DNA from: Palsa-504 sp963808315
Lineage (GTDB): Bacteria; Actinomycetota; Actinomycetes; Streptosporangiales; Streptosporangiaceae
DNA: 64,000 bases
Direction of reading: 5' to 3'
Assembly (NCBI GenBank): GCA_963808315.1
Contig: CAWEFK010000025.1
Location: 1 to 64,000 of the forward strand
This document shows, in pieces, positions 23,400 to 32,272 of this stretch; position 1 is the stretch's first letter, and each line of letters opens with the position of its first letter. The notes beneath the pieces are model-generated. The model was not told the DNA's origin. It made no database searches and was given only the letters and a program-made list of their open reading frames with translations. Both the position numbers and the translations under genes were made by a program.

Positions 23400-24351
23400 C
23401 CGGTTCGTTCGAGCTGACGGGCAGACCCTGCAGACCCTGCAAACAGCGCAGGTCATCATGGACGCGGTGCGTTCCGCGTACCAGGCAGTGCCGGGCGCGA
23501 TGCTGGTCTCCAGCGTTTCGCTGAATCCCCTGGAAGTGGTCGTCATCGACGGTCTGTCCGGCAGCTACTACATGGTGCCGGTGACGACCGGCGCCGACGG
23601 CAGCTTCAACTTCGGGGCACCGATCGCGACCCACGGCCCGGTGTCGCCGAGTGTCCCGGCCCCGGCGGCCGGGCCGAATGCCAGCCGCGGGCTGCCTGCC
23701 CGTGATCAGCAGCGGATCGCGGGTGCGATCGCCCGCGGCGCGGTTATGCCCGAAGGGGGCGCGTTCTGGGCGGCCCGCGCCGCCGCAGGCCACGACATCG
23801 CCATCCTCGATCACCTGGCGCCGCTGGTCATCCCTGGGGCGGGCAAGGTGGCCGCTGCGGCGTCCCCCGGGGGCGACGACTACACGCGGCTGTTCGGCTC
23901 GCCTTCGTCAGAGTCAGCGGAAGACGGTCCCGAGTATCGGGCGATGTACGGAACGCCCGAGGAGGGCCAGCGGGCGGCGGACGCCCGGGAAGTCGCCGCA
24001 AAGAACGCCATCGCGGCACTGGGCGACGACCAGGTGTATGACCGGATGTTCGGCAAGGTCAGCGCCGCAGCGCCGCCAGTCGCGGTTTCGGCCAGCGGGC
24101 CTACAGGTCAGCACGGCCGAGGGGAAGCCGGGACGCGACGGTACCGAGTGCACGACCGGCGCGTGAGTCTCCGGGTCCCGCAAGCCTCTGACGACCCGGC
24201 AGCCAGCGCGGAGTCAGCCAAGACCTCCTGGCGGCTAATTGACTTGCGCGGTGGGGACTTGGTGCCAGCGGATGCACACCCGGACGACATCAAGCGCCTG
24301 CTCCACGAGAAGAACCAGCTCGGGTGGCCGCGGATCAAGCCGTGCTCCTGA
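23389..24351 (+). CDS. 320-residue protein with three Y-x-x-[LM]-[FY]-G motifs, upstream of the tape measure
   Basis: No family is recognised. After an N-terminal alpha/beta region, residues about 165-230 carry DDYTRLFG, PEYRAMYG and QVYDRMFG, three spaced copies of one short motif. The C-terminus ends with a compact domain (SWRLIDLRGGDLVPADAHPDDIKRLLHEKNQLGW). In tailed phages the gene before the tape measure often encodes a tail assembly chaperone. Position alone suggests something similar here. The GTG start overlaps the HTH gene. Confidence 0.6.
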   Translation: MPRDRFVRADGQTLQTLQTAQVIMDAVRSAYQAVPGAMLVSSVSLNPLEVVVIDGLSGSYYMVPVTTGADGSFNFGAPIATHGPVSPSVPAPAAGPNASRGLPARDQQRIAGAIARGAVMPEGGAFWAARAAAGHDIAILDHLAPLVIPGAGKVAAAASPGGDDYTRLFGSPSSESAEDGPEYRAMYGTPEEGQRAADAREVAAKNAIAALGDDQVYDRMFGKVSAAAPPVAVSASGPTGQHGRGEAGTRRYRVHDRRVSLRVPQASDDPAASAESAKTSWRLIDLRGGDLVPADAHPDDIKRLLHEKNQLGWPRIKPCS

Positions 24352-24506
24352 TCGTGGCTGGCCCTGGCGCTGGTCGAGGGGTCCTTACTGCGGACGGCCG
24401 ACACCTGTCCCGCCCTTGGCCTGCGCCGGGCCAGCCATCCCCTTTCGCCGTCACCGGCAAGAATTGGCGCCCAGGCGCCCCTGAGGCGGTGATGACATGG
24501 CGCTAG
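24324..24506 (+). CDS. possible small protein before the tape measure
   Basis: A 60-residue frame starting at GTG overlaps the end of the preceding gene and the start of the tape-measure gene. No motif is seen. The overlap pattern fits this compact region, but it could be chance. Confidence 0.3.
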   Translation: MAADQAVLLIVAGPGAGRGVLTADGRHLSRPWPAPGQPSPFAVTGKNWRPGAPEAVMTWR

Positions 24507-27500
24507 GAGCTGCGCTCGCGCAAGCTTTTGTGCGCCTTTTAGCTCCGCGTAGATAGCTCCCAGGTCGCCGCGGACACCTCGAAAGGCATCGAGGAAGGCG
24601 CCGGCACAGCCGACGCCGAAGGGGCCGGGGAGAGGGCCGGGGAACGGTACTCCTCCGGGTTCAACAAGGCGTTCAAAGCCGCGATGATCGGCGCGCTCGC
24701 CATCGCCGCGATCGGGGCTGCGTCGCTGAAGTCTGGGATCGACTTCCAGACGATGATGACGAAGATCCAGACGCAGGCTGGGGCCAGTAAAGCGCAGGTC
24801 GCGCAGCTGTCCACGGCGGTGCTGAAGCTCGCGCCGTCGACCGAGCAGGGTCCGCAGCAGCTCGCTGAAGCGCTCTACCATCTGAAGTCCGTCGGCCTGG
24901 ACAACGTCGACGCGATGAAAGCCCTCAAGGTCGCGTCGGACCTCGCCGCGGTCGGCGGCGCGAACCTGGAAGAGACCACCAACGCCATCGCAGGGGCGTG
25001 GCGGTCCGGGATCAAAGGCGCGCAGAGTTTCGGGCAGGCCGCCGCGACGGTCAACGCGATCATCGGCGCCGGCAACATGAAAATGCAGGATTTCGTCAAC
25101 GCGATGGGACCGGCATCCTCCCGGCCGCCAGGACGTTCGGGGTGTCCCTGACCGGCGTCGGATCAGCGATCGCCCTGATGACAGACGAAAGCATCCCCGC
25201 TGAGGTCGCCGCGAACCGGCTCCGGATGACGCATCTCGCTGCTCGGCGCCCCGTCCCAGAAGGCGGCTAAGCAGCTCGCGGGCATCGGCTTGTCCAGCAC
25301 GGCGCTTGCCCAGGAGATGCGCAGTCCTGCGGGTCTCGTCGGCGCGGTCGCCCTGCTGAAGAAACACCTGGACGACAGCGGCTTGTCGGCGGTGCAGCAG
25401 GCGCAGGTGCTGTCCCGCGCGTTCGGCGGCGGCCAGTCGTCCTCCGCGATCATGACGCTGGTCAACAACCTCAGCGTCCTGCAGAAGAAGCAGGAACAGA
25501 TCACCAAGTCGATGGGGGGGTACGGCGCGGCGGTCGCTGCGCAGCGGCAGACCGTCCAGGCGCAGCTAGACATCCTCCGGTCCTCCGTGGAGACGATCGG
25601 TGTCCGTATGGGCCTGGCGCTGCTCCCGCCGTTCATCAAGCTCGTTCGCTACCTCGCCGCCGACGTCATCCCTGGCATCCTCAAAATCGGGGGGATCCTC
25701 GGGGGGGTGCTGAGGAACCCGTTCGGCGGGGCGTTCCTGGCCGGCCTGGTCGCCGCGGCGGTCGCCATCGCAGGGATCGTCAAGCTGATGAAGGTCTGGG
25801 AGGGCATCACGGCCCTGCTCGACGCCGAAGAGGGCATCGCGGCCATGCTCGGCCCGGTCGGCCTAACCATCGTCGCTGTCGCTGCCCTGGCGGCCGGGAT
25901 CGCGGTGCTGTGGGAGCGCAGCTCGACCTTCCGCAAGATCGTCGAGGGCGCGTTCCGCGCAGTCGAGACCGCCGCTAAAGACGTGTGGAACTGGATCAAG
26001 GGTCACTGGAAGCTGCTCGCCGTCATCCTGCTCGCCCCGTTCGCCCCCGTGATCGCAGCCGGGTACGCCCTGTACAAGCTGGTTGAGATCGTCATCCACG
26101 TATTCGACTCGATCAAGAACGCCATAACCGGCGGATTTGACGGCTGGTGGAAATCTCACGGGAAAGAACTGGAGGAGGTCTGGCACGCTGTCTGGTCCAC
26201 CATCTCAGCCATTTTCAGGTACGAGTGGGGACCGATCGCCGCCTTGGCAAAGGGTGGCCTTCAAGCGCTTGCCGACGTTTTCAAGGTCGAGATGGAGATC
26301 GTCTCCACGATATGGCGGATCGGCTGGGGTGCACTGTCCGCGGTCGTCCGGGCCGTGTGGGATGTGATCTCAGGTGCCGTGAAAGCCGCATGGGCGGTCA
26401 TCGCCGGAGTTGTGAAGATCGGGGTCGCCGGAGTCGAGTCCGTTATCAAGATCGCCTGGGATTTGATCGTCGGTATTTTCACCGTCGCCCTCGACCTGGT
26501 GACCGGGCACTGGTCCAAAGCGTGGACCGACATGCAGAACACCGTCACGCAGGTGTGGAACGCGATCAAGGAATTCCTGTCCGCCGCGTGGTCCGCGATC
26601 GAGCAGGCGGCGGTGGCCTGGTGGAACGCGATGATCGGCGGGGTGAAATCCGGCGCGGAAGACCTGATCGGCTACGTCCGCACGATTCCCGGCATGATCC
26701 TCGCGGCCCTCGGCGACGTCGGCCATTTGCTGTGGAACGCGGGCGTCTCCATCATCAAGGGGCTGATCGGCGGGATCACCTCCATGATCGGTTCTATAGG
26801 TCATGCCATCGGGAACGTCGTGTCGACGATCAAGTCGTTCCTCCCGTTCTCCCCCGCGAAGCAAGGCCCGCTGTCCGGCGCCGGCGACCCGTACTATTCG
26901 GGTTTGTCGATCGGCAAGAAGATCGCCGCTGGTATCACCGCGTCGCTACCCGCGATCAAATCAGCGGTCAAGGGGTCGGTGGGTGAGATCAATTCGGCGC
27001 TGGCCAAGGCCGCGACCGAGAAAGCGTCAGGCACTACGGGCCTGGCCGGGCTGGACGCGCACGAGAAGTCGCTTGAGAAGGAACGGGCCAAAGAAGAATC
27101 CCAGATCCAGAAGCTGATCGCCGAGCGGGCCAAGGAATACGCGGCTAGCCATAAGGGGTCAGAAGCCCTCCGTAAGGAGCAGGAAGCGGAGATCCAATCC
27201 CTGGAGAAGCTGCGGAAAGAGCAGGAGAGCGGGACTAACGGGGTTAAGCAAACCGAGAAGGTCATCGAGACCCTTAAGAAGTCGATGACCGAACTGAAAG
27301 ACACCACTGACAAGCTGAAAACCGCGCTCGAAAAGGCAACCAAGGCCGCCGCTAAGGCCGCCTCCGCCAGCAGTAGTAGTGCCGATGACACCAGTAGCGC
27401 CGATTCGAGCAGCAGCAGTGACGCGCCACCTGACTGGACCAACTTCGGCCAGTGGATGGCGGCGACCGCCGGGCCTGGCCAGGGCGCTGGTGACGGGGGT

Positions 27501-27770
27501 AGCTGGCGTGGCTACCCGGGGCCGCTCAGCGGTTTCGGGCTCGGTTTCCAGTCTCGTTCGGTCCCCGGCATGGCCGGCCGGTTCGACGGTGCCCCCCCGA
27601 TCTTCGGCGGCCAGGGCGGCGACCAGGCGGTCGTGTACCTCGCACGGATGGTCGACCAGCTCGACCAGGCGAACAGCACGTTGCGGGCGCAGCCCGGTAA
27701 GAACGCCGCCGGGATGGCCGCCGCGATGAACGGCGTGACCGGCACCTCGATCCTGAGGGGGTCCTGGTGA
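24497..27770 (+). CDS. phage tail tape-measure-like protein, frameshifted
   Basis: About 1090 residues after repair of one-base shifts near 24540, 25112 and 25235. The N-terminus (MALGAALAQAFV, then VAADTSKGIEEGAG) and the TP901-type core (AAIGAASLKSGIDFQTMMTKIQTQAG...ALKVASDLAAVGG...SLLGAPSQKAAKQLAG) are typical of tape measures. Central repeats such as WDVISGAVKAAWAVI and WNAIKEFLSAAWSAI and several hydrophobic stretches follow. The C-terminus is coiled coil and Ser-rich. Tape measures set phage tail length and help DNA cross the membrane. No capsid, portal, tube or terminase gene is present nearby, so this is not a complete phage. Confidence 0.82.
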
Positions 27771-28012
27771 CGGGCCACGCCCAGGAAGCTGAAGCTCGCC
27801 GCGTGGCTGTCGCGGTGATACTCGCCGCGATCGACGGCCGCGACAGCGACCTGCCGCAGCTGCTTGCCGATGCCGACCGGGACACCCTGATCGTTGCTGT
27901 CGGCGGGCTCGCGATCGCTGTCGGCGCTGCACTCGGCGAGGTGCACCCCCAGCGGCGGGCGGCCATCCGCGAGGGCCTGGCGGGCTGCGCCCTGACCATG
28001 GCTGGCACCTAA
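27767..28012 (+). CDS. small protein after the tape measure
   Basis: An 81-residue protein starting at GTG in a GTGA overlap. It is helical (VAVAVILAAIDGRDSDLPQLLADADRDTLIVAVGGLAIAVGAAL). No family is recognised. Its tight coupling to the tape-measure gene suggests a shared role. Confidence 0.6.
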   Translation: MTGHAQEAEARRVAVAVILAAIDGRDSDLPQLLADADRDTLIVAVGGLAIAVGAALGEVHPQRRAAIREGLAGCALTMAGT

Positions 28013-28332
28013 TGACGTGGGCATCCGACGACCAGCGGATTCTGATCGGCCTGCTCGCCGCCGCGCACGACGGTGATGAGCTCGGCTTCGCCGCGCTGCT
28101 GAACGGCGCGCCCCGGGGGTGGTTGCGAATGACGATACGCAGCCTGGTCGAGGCGGTGGTCGCTGGCCAGCTGGCGGCCGAGGAAGAGCCCGGCGCCGCG
28201 AGGGAGTGCCTTGCCCGCGAGGCACTGAGCCTGGCCGCAAAAGATAGCCACCGGGCCGCCGCGCAGCTGACGGTCAGCCAACGTCCCGCACGGCCAATAC
28301 GCGACCGTCGCCCCGAGCTAGGGAGACCTTGA
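28012..28332 (+). CDS. small hypothetical protein
   Basis: A 106-residue protein (SDDQRILIGLLAAAHDGDELGFAALLNGAPRGWLRMTIRSLVEAVV). Its pattern is similar to the preceding protein, so the two may be distant paralogues. It overlaps both neighbours by one to four bases. Confidence 0.58.
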   Translation: MTWASDDQRILIGLLAAAHDGDELGFAALLNGAPRGWLRMTIRSLVEAVVAGQLAAEEEPGAARECLAREALSLAAKDSHRAAAQLTVSQRPARPIRDRRPELGRP

Positions 28333-28541
28333 TGTATATCCCGGAGACCAGCAGCCAGTACATGTTCCTGCCGGTGTACGGGCCGCCCGGTGTCGACCTG
28401 ACCCAGTACCCCGTGCAAGTCGCGCTGGTCCCCGAGGACGCCGGCAGCCAGACGTTCATCATCGGACCGCATCCTCTCCCGGCTGCCCCGGCGTCCCTGA
28501 TCTCAGACTTCTACACCCAGGTACTCATGAAGGGCTCCTAA
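28332..28541 (+). CDS. short phage-structural-like protein
   Basis: A 69-residue protein. MYIPETSSQYMFLPVYGPPGVDLTQYPVQVAL resembles the beginning of small actinophage structural proteins (IYIP-S-EYV-VPV...). Those are usually 100-120 residues, so the middle part appears to be missing. GGGAGA supports the start in the TGATG overlap. Confidence 0.5.
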   Translation: MYIPETSSQYMFLPVYGPPGVDLTQYPVQVALVPEDAGSQTFIIGPHPLPAAPASLISDFYTQVLMKGS

Positions 28542-28542
28542 A

Positions 28543-28821
28543 TTGTTTATCCAGAGGATCCAGCCGGAATGCCCGGACGGTCACCAGGGCTGCCTCGTCA
28601 TCGACTGCGTGACCACCGGGCCCGTGACGAACCAGGCGACCGGCGATGTCATCCACGAAGCCGGGGCCGTCGTGTGGCACTCCCACATGACCTCGCAGGT
28701 CCACCCGGAACACCGGCTCAACCCGGATCACCCGGCCGAGGACCACCGCAGCGGGACGCCTGCCCCGGTAGCCGTGACGCCGTGGTGTGCCGACTGCGAG
28801 CCTTTCCGGGCAGGTCAGTAA
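28543..28821 (+). CDS. hypothetical protein with Cys/His residues
   Basis: A 92-residue protein that starts at TTG one base after the previous stop. CPDGHQGCLVIDC and PWCADCEPF suggest metal binding. No family is recognised. It is the last gene of the tail-like cassette. Confidence 0.5.
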   Translation: MFIQRIQPECPDGHQGCLVIDCVTTGPVTNQATGDVIHEAGAVVWHSHMTSQVHPEHRLNPDHPAEDHRSGTPAPVAVTPWCADCEPFRAGQ

Positions 28822-28930
28822 CCGTCCACCAGCGTGGTCATGGCCGCGCCGGATTTGTACGCCAAGCGCCCAGGGAAAAAGACGGCGTGACCCACGTTCC
28901 CGATTCTGCGGAACACGCGGAACACTCCGG

Positions 28931-29203
28931 CTACAGCCCGAGGTCGCAGTACCGGCGGCTGAGGGCGGCCATGTACGCGACGGCGCGGTGAAGGTCGGCG
29001 ATAGCCTGGTCCATTTCGTGCTGCGGCCGGTCCGGGTCGGCGGCCAACGACGAAACGCGTGCGGCCCCCTCGGTTATTTTCGCGGCGGTCCGCAGTGCGG
29101 CCCGGTCCAGCTCGGCCCGGTCCAGCTGTGGGACGCCTACGGCCGCGTCTGCGCGCGGCTCGGCGCCGACCGGACCGGCGACCTGCTTGACGATGTCATC
29201 CAT
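28931..29203 (-). CDS. small helical protein near attR
   Basis: A 90-residue protein with GGGGAG before its ATG at 29203. It is helical with HEMDQAIADLHRAVAYMAALSRRY at the C-terminus. No family is recognised. It points away from attR and converges on the tail-like cassette. Confidence 0.55.
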   Translation of the reverse strand: MDDIVKQVAGPVGAEPRADAAVGVPQLDRAELDRAALRTAAKITEGAARVSSLAADPDRPQHEMDQAIADLHRAVAYMAALSRRYCDLGL

Positions 29204-29490
29204 GGGCACGCTCCCCGTGTTCCGTGACCGCCCGGGGCCCCCTGGCCCGGGCGCTGATGATGTCAGGGAACCTATCAGGAAACGTGGCGCGGGTCTCTTC
29301 GTAGGCCCACCGTGGTGGAGTGCAGCGTCCCGAAAGCGTGGCCGCAGCTCTAGGCAGGAGTGCACATCAGGTGCACGGACCGTGCAGACCGGACTGGACT
29401 GGAACCCACTCGCCGGACTAATGCAGGCTTGCGACCAGGACTGGAGCGCATTTCCCGGACGGCACAGAACCAGCCGGACAGCCGGTGTGA

Positions 29491-29535
29491 GACTACGGAT
29501 CAGAAGGTTGGGGGTTCGAGTCCCTCCGAGCGCGC
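29491..29535 (+). repeat. attR core (45-bp direct repeat of tRNA-Arg)
   Basis: An exact copy of 1424-1468. The bases on both sides differ from the tRNA gene, so the identity ends sharply. It defines the right end of the element. TGCAC/GTGCA motifs occur near both ends (about 1480-1550 and 29360-29395) and could be integrase arm sites. Confidence 0.95.
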
Positions 29536-29562
29536 AACCGAAATCGCAGGTAGACGCGCTAG

Positions 29563-29854
29563 TCACTGCTCGCCATCCTCGTCCGTGTCGTCATCTGGCC
29601 GCATTTTGGCCGCGTCATCGTTCGTCGCTGCCTTGGTCAAGAAGGTCGGCGTAGCGGTCCATCTCGCCGGGGTACAGGTGCCCGTACAGGTCCAGCGTGG
29701 TCGTGATGCTGGCATGGCCCATGATCTCCTGGAGCATCTTGGGCGGGTAGGCCGCCTGGATCATGAGCGACGCGGCGGTGTGGCAGGTCGTGAATCCGGC
29801 GTTCCCGGCGGGACGTAGCCCTCGCAGGAGCAGTGCCTCCACAAGTGCTGTCAA
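29563..29854 (-). pseudogene. C-terminal remnant of an older integrase
   Basis: Minus-strand frame with HTAASLMIQAAYPPKMLQEIMGHASITTTLDLYGHLYPGEMDRYADLLDQ, the end of a tyrosine integrase with catalytic Tyr. The Arg of the H-x-x-R box is lost (TTCHTAAS), no N-terminal two thirds exist, and a shift near 29618 leads into a DDDTDEDGEQ-type end. It lies 28 bp beyond attR in the same orientation as int at attL. That is where the integrase of an earlier tRNA-Arg integrant should be. Confidence 0.8.
29595..29613 (+). repeat. 19-bp direct repeat, copy 1 (copy 2 at 30094-30112)
   Basis: CTGGCCGCATTTTGGCCGC occurs twice, 499 bp apart, and the first copy lies at the end of the integrase remnant. The sequence encodes an integrase C-terminus here, so copy 2 may mark the end of yet another lost integrase. 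Confidence 0.5.
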
Positions 29855-30192
29855 GTCAGCCGACGATGGCAGGACGGACGGTGAAACTTAGACGCATGAT
29901 CGCAACGGACGCATGTTTCCGTGTCGGGTCTGGGCCATGGCGGATTAAGAGCCATTTTTGTCCCTCCCATCGAGCATGCTCTCAGGGATGACACTCCTGT
30001 TATCGCTTACCCTCCACCCTGCTAACCAAACCCGACGTCAAGGCGGAGTTGACTGTCAAGCGGCGATCGAGCTGGCGTCGTCGCCCAGCTACCCTGGCCG
30101 CATTTTGGCCGCACAAGGACGCTTGACAGCGGCGTGCCTAATCCAGGCCAGCGGCTGGGTAAGTGGATCGGGGGCTACTGCATTTAAGAAGC
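29855..30192. other. scar region without intact genes
   Basis: I find no gene. It contains the second 19-bp repeat (30094-30112) and looks like joined fragments of former insertions. Confidence 0.4.
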
Positions 30193-30380
30193 GTGAGCCA
30201 GGAACAACAGGAGTTCGCAGAGTTCTACGCCACCAGCAGGGATGCGTGCCTGCGCGCGATAATCGCCGGTGCCGGTGACGCCGCGCAGGCCGAGGACATG
30301 GTCGCGGAAGCCTTCGCCCGGGCCTGGGCCTCCTGGGCCAAGGTCCGCCGGTACTCCGCGCCGCGAGGATGGGTCGCGGT
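30193..30380 (+). pseudogene. 5' fragment of an ECF sigma factor gene
   Basis: From GTG 30193 the frame gives FAEFYATSRDACLRAIIAGAGDAAQAEDMVAEAFARAWASWAKV...APRGWV, sigma region 2 of a SigE-type ECF factor. Homology stops abruptly near 30378, where the convergent repeat-protein gene begins. Region 4 is missing. Inactive by deletion. Confidence 0.72.
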
Positions 30381-30390
30381 TCCCTCGCCG

Positions 30391-31860
30391 CTAGGACTTG
30401 CTAGCGACGAACGCCTGCACCAGTCCGGAGCTGTCCACGTAAGACCCTCCGGCGCCACAGTTCCCGGCCGTGGCGCACGACACCGAGTTGAGCATGGCGA
30501 ACCCGCCCTTGTTCAGGGCCGCAGTGCCCGGGACCTCCCTGGCGTTGCCCCAAGTGCCATTGGTCTCGGTCACGACGAGTGCCTGCCCGCCCGACGACTT
30601 GCTCTGATAGTTCCCGCCGACGGTGCAGTTGCCCGCCGACACGCAGGACACCGAGTTGAGGTTGGCGTTCGTGCCCGTGTTCAGCGCCGCGGTGCCGGGC
30701 ACCTCCTCCGCGCTGCCCCAGGTGCCGTTCGTCTCGCCGACCACGAACACCTGCTGCCCGCCGTTGGTGTCGGTGTAGATGCCGCCGGCGCTGCAGCTAC
30801 CCGCCGTGGCGCAGGACACCGAGGTGACCTGGCTGTCGTTGCCTCCGCTGAGGGCCGCGATACCAGTGACCTTCACCGCGCTGCCCCAGGCGGCGTCACT
30901 CTCAGTGACGACAAACGGCTGCGGGGCGGTATTCTTGGGCTGGTAAGATCCCCCGGCGCCGCAGTTACCGGCTGAGGCGCAGGATAGCGAGTTGATCTGG
31001 GCGTCCCCGCCCGCGTTCAGCGCCGCAGTGCCCGGGACTTCCTTCGCAGTGCCCCAGGTGTCATCTCTCTCGTTGACGAAGAGCGCCTGCCGGTGCCCGG
31101 ATCCGTCGGTGTAGTACCCTCCGGCGCTGCAGTCGCCAGCCGAGCCGCACGACACCGAGTTGATCGCGGCATCCTCATCGACGTTCAGCGCGGCGGAGCC
31201 GGGGACCTGCTCAGCGGTTCCCCAGGTGCCGTTCTTCTCGCTCGCCACAAAGGCCTGCGTACCCGAACTGTTGATGTAGAACCCGCCGGCGTTGCAGGTA
31301 CCAGCCGTGGCACAGGACACAGAGTTGACCTGGGCGCGCCCGCCCGTGTTCAGCGCGGCGGTGCCGGGAACTTCCTGCGCGCTACTCCAGGTGCCGTTCG
31401 TCTCGTTGACGACGAACGCCTGCTGACCAGAAATGCTCTGGTAGTACCCCCCGGCGCTACAGTTGCCGGCTGAGACACACGACACCGACTGCGTCGAGGC
31501 TTCGCCGCCGGTGTCCAGCGCCGCGGTGCCCGGGACCTCTTTCGCGGTTCCCCAGGTGCCGTTCGTCTCGTTGACGACGAACGCCTGCTGGCTGCCTGTG
31601 GCGTCCAGGTAGTACCCCCCGGCGCTGCAGTTGCCGGCTGAGGCACACGACACCGACTGCGTCGAGGCTTCGCCGCCCGCGTTCAGCACCGCGGTGCCGG
31701 GGACCTCCTCGGCGGCATGCCAGCTGGCCGAGGCGGCGGACGCGGTTGTCCCGGCGCCCGCCTGGGTCCCGGCTGCCAACGCACTCGCACCCATTAGCAG
31801 TGCAGGGCTCAGCGCGATCACCCCGGTCGCGACAGCGACAGCCGTGACGCGTCGTCTCAT
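30391..31860 (-). CDS. secreted protein with eight 55-residue repeats
   Basis: A 489-residue protein. RRRVTAVAVATGVIALSPALLMGASALAA is a signal peptide. Eight tandem repeats follow, of the form (E)VPGTAALN-GG-A--NSVSC--AG-C-AGG-Y---G-QAFVV-E-NGTWG-A. Each has two Cys, likely disulfide-bonded. The regular beta-strand pattern suggests a beta-propeller, but the fold is inferred. GGAG precedes the ATG. The extracellular role is unknown. The gene abuts the truncated sigma gene. Confidence 0.8.
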   Translation of the reverse strand: MRRRVTAVAVATGVIALSPALLMGASALAAGTQAGAGTTASAASASWHAAEEVPGTAVLNAGGEASTQSVSCASAGNCSAGGYYLDATGSQQAFVVNETNGTWGTAKEVPGTAALDTGGEASTQSVSCVSAGNCSAGGYYQSISGQQAFVVNETNGTWSSAQEVPGTAALNTGGRAQVNSVSCATAGTCNAGGFYINSSGTQAFVASEKNGTWGTAEQVPGSAALNVDEDAAINSVSCGSAGDCSAGGYYTDGSGHRQALFVNERDDTWGTAKEVPGTAALNAGGDAQINSLSCASAGNCGAGGSYQPKNTAPQPFVVTESDAAWGSAVKVTGIAALSGGNDSQVTSVSCATAGSCSAGGIYTDTNGGQQVFVVGETNGTWGSAEEVPGTAALNTGTNANLNSVSCVSAGNCTVGGNYQSKSSGGQALVVTETNGTWGNAREVPGTAALNKGGFAMLNSVSCATAGNCGAGGSYVDSSGLVQAFVASKS

Positions 31861-31929
31861 ATGTCATACTCCGTCATCGCGCGCTGCGAACGCATCCACA
31901 GGATTGTCCTCGCCGGATAATGAAAAGTA

Positions 31930-32260
31930 GCTAAATAGCGGGCCTAAATCTGGCATTCGCGGCAACTTCCCGGTCGCCGCAGTGCTGCCGGACCAGCAGC
32001 CATCGATGCCGGGGCCGCACGAGGCGGCATTTCCAGGTCGCGGCCACGGCAAGCGGCTCCCGTTGTCCAGCTCGCGGCCGCCGTGGTAATGACCGGCTCC
32101 CAGGCATTCAGGGGATACCTGCTGCGGGTGACGCGCTCGCCCTTGTGCCAGGCGGCTACCCGGATGCCAGGAGGGCACAGTGCCAGGACGCCGGGCAGCG
32201 CTTCGGCCGAGGTGTCGGCACGTGGCCGTTCTGGGCGGTGCGGAATCCGGGAGAAGTCGC
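31930..32260 (-). pseudogene. possible DNA-methylase-like relic
   Basis: The minus strand reads LALCPPGIRVAAWHKGERVTRSRYPLNAWEPVI, similar to a segment of phage-related DNA methylase-like proteins of actinobacteria. No start, no intact remainder. The 410 bp between the repeat protein and the acetyltransferase hold nothing else I can name. Confidence 0.35.
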
Positions 32261-32272
32261 GGTCCTGGATGG

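Noticed and set aside
1424..29535. Complete inducible prophage
   Set aside because: Apart from a tape measure and a short structural-like piece, no terminase, portal, capsid, tube, baseplate or lysis genes are present, while SpdB and TraB-like genes point to conjugation.
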